DNA of 64,000 nt from assembly GCA_002472405.1 (NCBI GenBank), contig DKRV01000028.1, positions 1 to 64,000 on the forward strand, read 5' to 3'. The stretch is from Clostridiales bacterium UBA7273. Lineage in GTDB: Bacteria > Bacillota > Clostridia > Oscillospirales > Oscillospiraceae. The notes beneath the pieces were generated by a model. The model saw only the letters and a list, made by a program, of their open reading frames with translations, was not told the origin of the DNA and ran no database searches. How positions within the stretch are numbered: position 1 is the stretch's first letter; the number at the start of each line of letters is the position of its first letter. Shown piece after piece: positions 8,868 to 15,359 of this stretch. The position numbers were made by a program, and so were the translations under genes.

Positions 8868-10711
8868 CCGATATCGTGTCGGATAATATTATCACGCCGT
8901 TTGTGCAGTGCAATATGATCCAAATCGTCTTTCTCGGCACGGTGCTTGGCGTTGCAATGCTGTTTTTGCAGCGGCAGGTGCGGACGGCGGAGCGCCTTGT
9001 GCAGGAAGGAAATGCGCTGATCTGCCGCATACTGGTCGGCTTTGAGAAGGTGCTTCCGCTGTTTGTTTATCTGAGCATGGCAGACACGGCTTTGACGACG
9101 GATGTTTCCGGGCTTATTACATATGTAAAGGTCACGCTGCTGCTTGCGGCGTTCCTTGCGGCCGTAACGGCGTCGCAGTTTGTGCTGGTTGTGCTCCGGC
9201 TTAAAATACCGGTCGCGAAATTATGGACGATACTCAAGCCGTCGTTTATGGTTCAGCTTGCCTCGGCCTCGTCGTCGGTGGCGTTTGCCGAGTCGTACGA
9301 GGCATGCGAGCGCGGCTTCGGCATTGACAGAAAGCTTGTTCGATTTGCGCTGCCTATCGGAACGGTTATGCACAAACCGCTCATTGCCGCGGAGTTTATC
9401 TTCATTATCGCCGCTGCCAGGGGCGCGGACGGCGTGGTAATGAACGTTCGCGATGCCGCGCCGCTGTGCGCCGGACTTCTGTTCGGCGGCCCGGCAGGCC
9501 TGATAGCCGGTACAATCGGCGGAATTTACCGCTGGCTTTGCGTGTACTGGGGCGGCGGCATGGTAACAAGGGCAGCTTGCTCGCTGGCAGCGTTTCTGGC
9601 CGGCGTTTTCAGCGGACTGATGCGCCGCACGCTGTTTGACGAGAACCGCCCCGGAGTGCTGTCGGCTTTCGGCATCGGCGCTACGATGGAAGTGCTGCAT
9701 ATGCTCCTTGTGCTGGCGACCAATCTCGGCGACGTGTATCACGCTTTCTCGTTCGTGCAGCAGTGCTCGTTCACGATGATATTGTGCAACGGCATTGCGC
9801 TGATGCTGTCAACGATCGTCTGCGCCGCTTCGGGACAGAGAAAGCACATTGATATCAAATCGCGCCGGATAAGCTATGATTTCGGCTTTTGGCTGCTGGT
9901 GTGCGTTGTTATAGCGTTTTTTATAACGGGCAGCTTTACCCAGCAGATCATTTACCGCATCACAACGGATGACGCAGCGCTTTACCGCAATGTGACGCTG
10001 TATCTTGTGGTGTTCATGGAAGTGCTGATCTATACGGCGCTGTTTATCCTTATATATCAGATGCTCAAAAAGAAGGTGACCTGCAATCTGGAGCGGGTCA
10101 ACGACGGCCTGAAGGCGATAGCGGCAGGCGACCTTGACACGGTGATCAATGTGCGCGCCTATAAGGAGTTTGCCGAGCTGTCCGATGATGTTAACGCCAC
10201 GGTTTCCTCGCTCAAGCACTATATCCACGCGGCGGAAGAGCGGATAGATCAGGAGCTTGAGGTCGCAAGGCAAATCCAGAACGCGGCTCTGCCGAGAGTG
10301 TTTCCGGCTCGGCCGGATTTTGATCTGTTTGCGTCCATGCATGCAGCCAAGGAAATCGGCGGAGACTTCTATGATTTCTATCTGCTCGACAGATACACGC
10401 TGGTGTTCCTCATCGCCGACGTATCGGGAAAGGGCATACCGGCGGCAATGTTCATGATGCGTGCAAAAACGCTGCTGAAGGATCTTGCGGAAAGCGGACG
10501 GAACGTGGACGAGGTGTTCACGCGCGCAAACGCCAAGCCTTATGATCCGACTGCTGCCGCTGCGCCGGATATAACGCTCCCGGCGGAGGAGCGCCCCATC
10601 GGCGGCCTCGGGCTGCACATGTTGCGCAAGATGAGCACGTCGATGCAGTATCGGTACAGTGAGGGCGAAAACCGCCTTTCCGTCGGCTTTGAGCTGGAAA
10701 AACAGCCTTAA
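8780..10711 (+). CDS. Main part of a broken SDF / 5TM / HAMP / SpoIIE-phosphatase fusion protein
   Basis: True homology starts near 8830. Domains in order: the rest of an SDF-type symporter (ITPFVQCNMIQIVFLGTVLG, later SSSVAFAESYEACERGFGI), a 5TM sensor-like membrane block (LLFGGPAGLIAGTIGGIYRW), a HAMP-like linker (LKAIAAGDLDTVI near 450), and the start of a PP2C SpoIIE phosphatase (EIGGDFYDFYLLD, ADVSGKGIPAAMFM). The phosphatase stops abruptly at EVFTRAN and joins PYDPTAAAAPDITL...RPIGGLGLHMLRKM, the end of an RsbW-like anti-sigma ATPase domain. About 200 or more residues are missing in frame, including most PP2C and ATPase catalytic parts. An intact relative would be a membrane sensor in an anti-anti-sigma partner-switch. 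This copy is probably non-functional. Confidence 0.7.
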   Translation: MRRTCVRAVLPVPMGLRGENGAGSIIEFITDIVSDNIITPFVQCNMIQIVFLGTVLGVAMLFLQRQVRTAERLVQEGNALICRILVGFEKVLPLFVYLSMADTALTTDVSGLITYVKVTLLLAAFLAAVTASQFVLVVLRLKIPVAKLWTILKPSFMVQLASASSSVAFAESYEACERGFGIDRKLVRFALPIGTVMHKPLIAAEFIFIIAAARGADGVVMNVRDAAPLCAGLLFGGPAGLIAGTIGGIYRWLCVYWGGGMVTRAACSLAAFLAGVFSGLMRRTLFDENRPGVLSAFGIGATMEVLHMLLVLATNLGDVYHAFSFVQQCSFTMILCNGIALMLSTIVCAASGQRKHIDIKSRRISYDFGFWLLVCVVIAFFITGSFTQQIIYRITTDDAALYRNVTLYLVVFMEVLIYTALFILIYQMLKKKVTCNLERVNDGLKAIAAGDLDTVINVRAYKEFAELSDDVNATVSSLKHYIHAAEERIDQELEVARQIQNAALPRVFPARPDFDLFASMHAAKEIGGDFYDFYLLDRYTLVFLIADVSGKGIPAAMFMMRAKTLLKDLAESGRNVDEVFTRANAKPYDPTAAAAPDITLPAEERPIGGLGLHMLRKMSTSMQYRYSEGENRLSVGFELEKQP

Positions 10712-10742
10712 GCTTTGCAAAACACATAGCCAAAGCTCCTTC

Positions 10743-10770
10743 TTACAAATTGTGAATATTATGGTATAAT
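10743..10770 (+). promoter_or_regulatory. Promoter of the small toxin-like ORF
   Basis: TTACAA at 10743-10748 and a perfect TATAAT at 10765-10770, 16 bp apart. Transcription would start near 10777, giving a leader of about 50 nt. Confidence 0.75.
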
Positions 10771-10801
10771 TTTGGCAAGCAAGGGGCGAGACGGTCAGCT
10801 A

Positions 10802-10820
10802 CACCACCCGAGAGGGGGTG
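10802..10820 (+). promoter_or_regulatory. Hairpin sequestering the ribosome binding site of the 27-residue peptide
   Basis: CACCACCC (10802-10809) pairs with GGGGGTG (10814-10820) through seven base pairs and one bulged A, closed by a GAGA (GNRA) tetraloop. The paired G-run is the Shine-Dalgarno of the ORF starting at 10826. Masking of the ribosome site is typical of type I toxin mRNAs. Confidence 0.65.
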
Positions 10821-10825
10821 AGCAC

Positions 10826-10909
10826 ATGCCGATTACGATAACGTTTCATGTTTTCAAATACACGATAACGATATGTGTAAAAAGCAAGAGCCGCCACTCT
10901 GCCAAGTGA
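10826..10909 (+). CDS. 27-residue hydrophobic/basic peptide, candidate type I toxin
   Basis: ATG at 10826 follows GGGGGTGAGCAC and encodes 27 residues: a beta-prone hydrophobic stretch (MPITITFHVFKYTITICV) and a basic tail (KSKSRHSAK), then TGA at 10907-10909. It has its own promoter upstream, a masked ribosome site and a convergent antisense RNA gene downstream. The peptide is too short for family assignment from sequence alone. Genetic organisation (small cationic hydrophobic peptide, overlapping antisense transcript) matches type I toxin-antitoxin loci such as txpA/ratA. Function as a toxin is inferred. Confidence 0.65.
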   Translation: MPITITFHVFKYTITICVKSKSRHSAK

Positions 10910-10976
10910 CGGCTCTAATGCTTATGCTTTAGATTTTAGTTACATACAGGGCTGACCGTTGGTCATCGCTCCTTGT
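10876..10976 (-). ncRNA. Candidate antisense RNA (antitoxin) convergent with the 27-residue peptide gene
   Basis: A consensus promoter on the minus strand (10983-11011) would start an RNA near 10976 that runs left about 100 nt and ends at the hairpin 10887-10916, which on this strand is followed by CTTTTTAC. The RNA overlaps the last 20 or so bases of the peptide ORF and all of its 3' untranslated region. It contains the small inverted repeat TGACC-AAC-GGTCA. Extent is inferred from promoter and terminator. Confidence 0.6.
10887..10916 (-). terminator. Terminator hairpin between the convergent transcripts
   Basis: AGAGCCGCCACT pairs with AGTGACGGCTCT with one mismatch (loop 10899-10904). The T run lies on the minus-strand side, so it mainly ends the antisense RNA. 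It overlaps the end of the peptide ORF. Confidence 0.8.
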
Positions 10977-10982
10977 GATTTG

Positions 10983-11011
10983 ATTATAGCCCAAAGATTT
11001 CAAATTGTCAA
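10983..11011 (-). promoter_or_regulatory. Consensus promoter of the antisense RNA
   Basis: Read on the minus strand: TTGACA (11011-11006), 17 bp, TATAAT (10988-10983), a perfect match to the sigma-A consensus. It lies just downstream of the MATE gene and points toward the peptide ORF. Confidence 0.85.
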
Positions 11012-11035
11012 CTGCGTCGGCTTAGCTCGGCGCAG

Positions 11036-12400
11036 TTATTTTTCGTCCATCTTCCGCAGGGCTTTTTTGAAGTTTACGGCGAACATAACGGCTGTGAAGA
11101 TCACGGCCAAAGAATCTGCTACAGGCTCAGCGGCGTAAACGGCGCTTACCTTGTCGGATAAAAGCTGCGGCATGATGTAGATAAGCGGGATGAGCAGCAC
11201 AAATTTGCGTATAACTGCGACGATGATCGAGCACAGGGCATAGCCAATGGAAACGAAGGTCATCTGGCATGATATCTGTATGCCGAAGATGAACATTGCG
11301 CCGCAGTAGATCCTCAAAGCGCGCGAGGCAAAGTCGATAAGCTGTGTATCCGAGGCGAACATTCCGACGAAAATGCGCGGAAACAGCATGACAAGCCCCC
11401 ACAGTGCAACGGAATACACAAGGCACACCGTCAGCAGCAGACGGAAGCTTTCGCGAACGCGCGCGGAGTTTCCTGCGCCGAAATTATAGCTTGTTATAGG
11501 CTGCGCGCCCTGCGCAACGCCCTGAAGCGGCAGCATTGCAAACTGCATTACGCTTGAAAGTATCGTCATTGCGCCGACTGCGATATCGCCGCCGTAGCGC
11601 AGTAGGGAGGTGTTGAAGCACATGGATATGACGCTCTCGCTTGCCTGCATGACAAAAACCGAAAGACCCAGCGCAATGCACGGAGGAGTAAGCCGCAGCC
11701 CGGACAGAAGATTTTCCTTTTTAAGCCGCAGAACCGTTTTGCTGCCGCAGAGGAACGAGATGACCCACGCGCAGGATACCGCTTGCGAGATGATCGTCGC
11801 GAGTGCCGCGCCCTTTACGCCCATGCCCAGCGCGAATATGAACACCGGGTCGAGCACTATGTTGAGCACCGCGCCTATTATCACCGTTTTCATGCCGACC
11901 TTTGCAAAGCCCTGCGCGGTTATAAAAGAGTTAAGGCCCAGCGTTATCTGCACGAAAATCGTGCCGAGGGCGTATATGCCCATGTAGTCGGCGGCGTAGG
12001 AAATGGTGTTTTCGCTTGCGCCGAAAAGATAGAGAAGCTCGTCTTTCCATATGAGCATGGCGGCGGTGAGCAGCAGTGAGATGATAACCTGCATCGTAAG
12101 GCAGCCGCCGAGCGTCTTTTCCGCCGAGTCGCCGTCGCCGCGCCCCATGAATATCGACGCTCGCGGAGCGCCGCCGGACGCAACGAAGGCCGAAAAGGCC
12201 GAAACGATGAGTATAAGCGGCATGCAAACGCCGATGCCGGTCAGCGCAAGACTGCCGACCTCGGGAATGTGTCCAATGTATATGCGGTCAACGATGTTGT
12301 ACAGCATGTTGACAAGCTGCGCGATAACCGTCGGCACAGCGAGCTTCGGCAACAGTTTTTTTATCGGCTGCGTGCCGAGAAATGACTTGTCTTCATGCAT
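11036..12400 (-). CDS. MATE family multidrug/Na+ antiporter
   Basis: The 454-residue protein is a polytopic membrane exporter. It has the MATE opening (PIKKLLPKLAVPTVIAQLVNMLYNIVDRIYIGHIP) and internal repeats with FITAQGFAKVGM and QPITSYNFGAGN, the last being the typical second-half signature. About 12 hydrophobic segments are visible. I placed the start at 12400 because AAGGAGG lies 8 nt upstream; the open frame extends to 12442 without a ribosome site. Substrate is unknown. A weak hairpin at 11012-11035 may end its transcript before the antisense RNA promoter. Confidence 0.9.
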   Translation of the reverse strand: MHEDKSFLGTQPIKKLLPKLAVPTVIAQLVNMLYNIVDRIYIGHIPEVGSLALTGIGVCMPLILIVSAFSAFVASGGAPRASIFMGRGDGDSAEKTLGGCLTMQVIISLLLTAAMLIWKDELLYLFGASENTISYAADYMGIYALGTIFVQITLGLNSFITAQGFAKVGMKTVIIGAVLNIVLDPVFIFALGMGVKGAALATIISQAVSCAWVISFLCGSKTVLRLKKENLLSGLRLTPPCIALGLSVFVMQASESVISMCFNTSLLRYGGDIAVGAMTILSSVMQFAMLPLQGVAQGAQPITSYNFGAGNSARVRESFRLLLTVCLVYSVALWGLVMLFPRIFVGMFASDTQLIDFASRALRIYCGAMFIFGIQISCQMTFVSIGYALCSIIVAVIRKFVLLIPLIYIMPQLLSDKVSAVYAAEPVADSLAVIFTAVMFAVNFKKALRKMDEK

Positions 12401-12494
12401 TTTGATGCCCTCCTTAAATGATTTATGCAAGAATATTAGCACCGTGCCGCGGTGAAGTCAATTGCCGGGGCTTTAATTTGCGCCGCGGTTATGT

Positions 12495-12500
12495 TATTAT
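12495..12500 (+). promoter_or_regulatory. Extended -10 element placing the start site on the ATG
   Basis: TGTTATTAT (12492-12500) is an extended -10 box with a poor -35 (TTTAAT at 12472). The expected transcription start is about 12507-12508, the first base of the downstream ATG, and no Shine-Dalgarno is present. Confidence 0.45.
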
Positions 12501-12507
12501 AAATGTC

Positions 12508-13818
12508 ATGCTCAACGATAAATTTCCCGAAAAGTTAATATCCGCGCTCGGCACGGTCACGCTTGCGGCGGTGTTTGCGCTCTGGTGCGCCGGCAGCAGC
12601 TACGGCGCCGCCGGTTATGCCGCTGCCGTTATCAGTGCGCTGCTCATGCTTGCGCTGTGCCTGCGCTTTGTGCCCGAGTGGTGCGCGTTCTGGCGAGAAA
12701 AAGGCGAAGATCGCCTCGGCACGGCCGACGGCACGGTCTGCGCGCGCATTTTTGCGCTTATTATAATATGGGATGTCTTTATCCTCATACTCGGCTTTGT
12801 TCTGCGCAAAATTCTCGGCTATGACGAGACCGTTGGCGGCTATGTTCGCTTCTGGCTGTGCACCGACAGTCAGCACTATATGGACATAGCGCGCGACTGG
12901 TACCTGTCCGACGGCGAGTGGGACAGGCTCGTGCAGCTCGTTTTCCTGCCGGGCTACCCCGTTGTCGTGAGACTTTTTTCGTATCTCACGGGCGACTGCC
13001 TCGCAGCCGGGCTTTTCGTTTCGGCGCTTTGCTTTGCAGGCTCGGGCGTTATGCTGTATAAGCTAATGTGCCTTGACATGGAAAGCGCGGCGGCTCTGCG
13101 CGCGGTGAAATTTTTTGCGCTCTGCCCGGCGGCGTTTTTCTTTGCAGCACCCATGAGCGAGAGCCTTTTTGTCCTGTGCACGGTGTCGTGCCTGTATCTT
13201 GTCCGCACCGGCAGGATACGAACCGGAGGCCTTTTGGGCGCATATGCTGCGTTCACGCGCTCGCCGGGGCTGATCCTCGTCGTGCCGATCCTGTTTGAGC
13301 TTGTTCGTTCGAGGGCAAAGCCGCGCGAATATCTGGCTTCGTTTATGGTGCCGCTCGGCTTTGCGGCCTATTGCATGATAAACTACTCAGTGTCCGGCGA
13401 TGCGTTTAAATTCATGGAGTATCAGAGCATACACTGGAATCAGCGGCTCGGATGGTTTTTCGGCACCGCCGCATACCAGACGGAAAACGCTGTATCGGCG
13501 GCAGGCCGCCCAGCGCTTTTCTGGGGACTGTGGCTGCCGAACCTTTTGGCGCAGCTTTTGTCGCTCGCAGCGATGATATTTGCCGCGAAAAGGATACGCG
13601 CATCTTACACAGCGTATTTTATCGCATATTTTGTCGTGACGATGGGCGCGACATGGCTTCTGAGCGCGCCGCGATATCTTGCGGCGATGCTCTCGCTCCC
13701 GGCGGCAATGTCGGCGCTTGCGGAAAATGCGCGCACCGAGCGTGTGCTTATCCTGCTGAGCGTGCTCATGTTTTTCGTGTATTTCATCTTTTTCCTGCTC
13801 CGATGGCAGGTATGGTAA
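12508..13818 (+). CDS. PIG-V-like mannosyltransferase (membrane GT-C glycosyltransferase)
   Basis: The 436-residue protein has about ten membrane segments. It carries the family pattern of a loop after TM1 with DSQHYMDIARDWY (the acidic lumenal motif of GT-C enzymes), then VFLPGYPVVVRLFSYLT, FALCPAAFFFAAPMSESLF and AAFTRSPGLILVVPILFE, as in GPI mannosyltransferase 2 relatives. It should use a polyprenyl-phosphate sugar donor on the outer face of the membrane; acceptor unknown. The open frame extends upstream to 12418, but that part overlaps the divergent MATE leader and has no ribosome site. The chosen ATG at 12508 appears to be leaderless (see the -10 entry). Confidence 0.75.
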   Translation: MLNDKFPEKLISALGTVTLAAVFALWCAGSSYGAAGYAAAVISALLMLALCLRFVPEWCAFWREKGEDRLGTADGTVCARIFALIIIWDVFILILGFVLRKILGYDETVGGYVRFWLCTDSQHYMDIARDWYLSDGEWDRLVQLVFLPGYPVVVRLFSYLTGDCLAAGLFVSALCFAGSGVMLYKLMCLDMESAAALRAVKFFALCPAAFFFAAPMSESLFVLCTVSCLYLVRTGRIRTGGLLGAYAAFTRSPGLILVVPILFELVRSRAKPREYLASFMVPLGFAAYCMINYSVSGDAFKFMEYQSIHWNQRLGWFFGTAAYQTENAVSAAGRPALFWGLWLPNLLAQLLSLAAMIFAAKRIRASYTAYFIAYFVVTMGATWLLSAPRYLAAMLSLPAAMSALAENARTERVLILLSVLMFFVYFIFFLLRWQVW

Positions 13819-13838
13819 AAAAATAGTGTAAATTTTTC

Positions 13839-13867
13839 TTGTATTCCGGAAATGCTTGTGGTATAGT
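13839..13867 (+). promoter_or_regulatory. secG promoter
   Basis: TTGTAT (13839-13844), 17 bp, TATAGT (13862-13867), about 40 bp before the secG ATG. Confidence 0.7.
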
Positions 13868-13907
13868 AGATAGGCTAATATGTCAAAATCGAAAGGATTG
13901 AATATAA

Positions 13908-14144
13908 ATGAACACTTTGAAACTCATTCTCACCATCCTTCAGCTCCTCTCCGGCCTTGCGGTAACGGTCGTTGTTCTTATGCAGAGCGGTAAAAGCGCG
14001 GGCCTGTCCGGCGCGATCGCCGGCGGCGCAGAGACCTTCCTGAGCAAGGGCAAGGCAAAGTCTCTGGATGCAAAGCTTGCAAAGGCCACCAAGTGGTTTG
14101 CAATCGCTTTCGTTATCCTCACCCTCGTGCTGAACCTTATCTGA
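13908..14144 (+). CDS. secG: Preprotein translocase subunit SecG
   Basis: The 78-residue protein has two membrane helices (LKLILTILQLLSGLAVTVVVLMQ and ATKWFAIAFVILTLVLNLI) around the conserved loop VVVLMQSGKSAGLSGAIAGGAETFLSKGKAKS, diagnostic of SecG. It is the small accessory subunit of the SecYEG channel in the plasma membrane. GAAAGGATTGAATATAA precedes the ATG. It has its own promoter and terminator, so it is monocistronic; rnr and smpB, its usual neighbours in Bacillus, are absent. Confidence 0.93.
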   Translation: MNTLKLILTILQLLSGLAVTVVVLMQSGKSAGLSGAIAGGAETFLSKGKAKSLDAKLAKATKWFAIAFVILTLVLNLI

Positions 14145-14170
14145 TAAGCGCGCAAATTTCAGAAAGCACT

Positions 14171-14198
14171 GCGCAGTCGTTTTCGGCTGCGCTTTTTT
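14171..14198 (+). terminator. secG terminator
   Basis: GCGCAG pairs with CTGCGC around a 10-nt loop, followed by six T. Confidence 0.8.
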
Positions 14199-14204
14199 AT
14201 TGCC

Positions 14205-14903
14205 ATGAAAAGAAAAGTTGAGATAAAAGAAGTTTTTCGCGGTGTCAAGGCCGCGTTCCCGTCCACGGTTCCGATCTTCTTCGGATGGATATTCGTTGCA
14301 CTGACCTACGGCGTTTTGATGGAGGAGCTTGGCTACGGCCCACTGTGGACGCTGTTGTTTTCAATGATATGCTTCTGCGGCGGAATGCAGATCGCGGCGG
14401 TGCCGATGATGGCGGCCGGATTTGACCCTGTGCAGATGCTCATAATGAGCTATTTCGTGAATTTCCGACACACGTTTTACGGACTTGCGCTGCTTGAAAA
14501 ATATAAGGATACGCAGCCGTTCAAGCCGTTTCTTATCTATGCTCTGGCCGATGAGCCTTTCTCGCTGGCGGTATCCTCCGATGCTCCGGAGGGGATGGAG
14601 CCGCGGTATTTCTTCTTTGGGCAGACTCTGCTCTTGTATGTTTACTGGTGCGGCCTCACGGCGCTCGGCAGTGTGCTCGGCAAGATCATAACGTTTGACA
14701 CAACGGGGCTTGATTTTGCGCTCAACGCGCTGTTTATCGTGTTCTTCCTCCAGCAGTGGAAGGACAAGGCCAAGCGCCCGGCGTGCATCATCGGCGTTGC
14801 CGTGACGCTGCTTGCGCGCATAGCCTTCGGGCCGACGATGTTCCTCATTCCGGCGCTTGCCGGCATGCTCTTAGTCTTTTGGTTGGGGAGGAATAAACTG
14901 TGA
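14205..14903 (+). CDS. azlC: AzlC family branched-chain amino acid exporter, large subunit
   Basis: The 232-residue membrane protein matches AzlC: AFPSTVPIFFGWIFVALTYGVLM at the N-terminus, the conserved CGGMQIAAVPMM and the histidine motif SYFVNFRHTFYGLALLEKY. AzlC works with the small AzlD subunit to export branched-chain amino acids and analogues. The ATG at 14205 comes 7 nt after the secG terminator's T run with no good ribosome site, so translation may be weak or start slightly downstream. Its TGA overlaps the azlD GTG. Confidence 0.9.
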   Translation: MKRKVEIKEVFRGVKAAFPSTVPIFFGWIFVALTYGVLMEELGYGPLWTLLFSMICFCGGMQIAAVPMMAAGFDPVQMLIMSYFVNFRHTFYGLALLEKYKDTQPFKPFLIYALADEPFSLAVSSDAPEGMEPRYFFFGQTLLLYVYWCGLTALGSVLGKIITFDTTGLDFALNALFIVFFLQQWKDKAKRPACIIGVAVTLLARIAFGPTMFLIPALAGMLLVFWLGRNKL

Positions 14904-15232
14904 AGCTTACCGTTATTCAGACGCTTATCATCATCCTCGCCATAGCCGTCGGAACGCAGATCTCGCGCTGGCTGCCGTTTTTGGCCTTTTCCGGCAAGAA
15001 GGAAACTCCGGCGTTTGTAAAATACCTCGGGCGCGTGCTGCCGCCGGCGCTCATGGGTCTGCTCGTGGTCTATTGCTTTAAAAATACGCCGATATTCACA
15101 GGCTCGCACGGATTGCCGGAGCTTATCGCGGCTCTGTTTGTGGTTTTGAGCTACGAGTGGAAGGAAAACCTGCTTCTTTCCGTCGGAGGAGGCACCGTCG
15201 CGTACATGCTGCTCGTGCAGTTCGTTTTTTAA
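14900..15232 (+). CDS. azlD: AzlD family branched-chain amino acid exporter, small subunit
   Basis: The 110-residue protein has four hydrophobic segments and the AzlD signature SRWLPFLAFSGKKETPAFVKYLGRVLPPALMGLLVVY. It starts at GTG 14900, overlapping the azlC stop (GTGA), with GGTTGGGGAGGAAT as ribosome site inside azlC. AzlC and AzlD form one exporter. Confidence 0.92.
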   Translation: MKLTVIQTLIIILAIAVGTQISRWLPFLAFSGKKETPAFVKYLGRVLPPALMGLLVVYCFKNTPIFTGSHGLPELIAALFVVLSYEWKENLLLSVGGGTVAYMLLVQFVF

Positions 15233-15250
15233 AAGTTTACAAAATCAAGA

Positions 15251-15280
15251 GGGCCGTCGGAGCGATTCGGCGGCCTTATT
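15251..15280 (+). terminator. Probable azlCD terminator
   Basis: GGGCCGTCG pairs with CGGCGGCC around an 8-nt loop, followed by TTATT. The T run is short. Confidence 0.6.
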
Positions 15281-15282
15281 GA

Positions 15283-15311
15283 TTGCAAATGTGAGAATAA
15301 ACTGGTATAAT
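15283..15311 (+). promoter_or_regulatory. glmS promoter
   Basis: TTGCAA (15283-15288), 17 bp, TATAAT (15306-15311). Only about 42 bp of leader separates it from the glmS ATG, so there is no room for a glmS ribozyme. Confidence 0.8.
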
Positions 15312-15359
15312 GACAATCAATATTATCGAAGTATTTTTATCCGAAAGGAATTTTTGCTT

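Noticed and set aside
15233..15359. glmS ribozyme
   Set aside because: The interval is too short, and no ribozyme core or cleavage-site context is visible.
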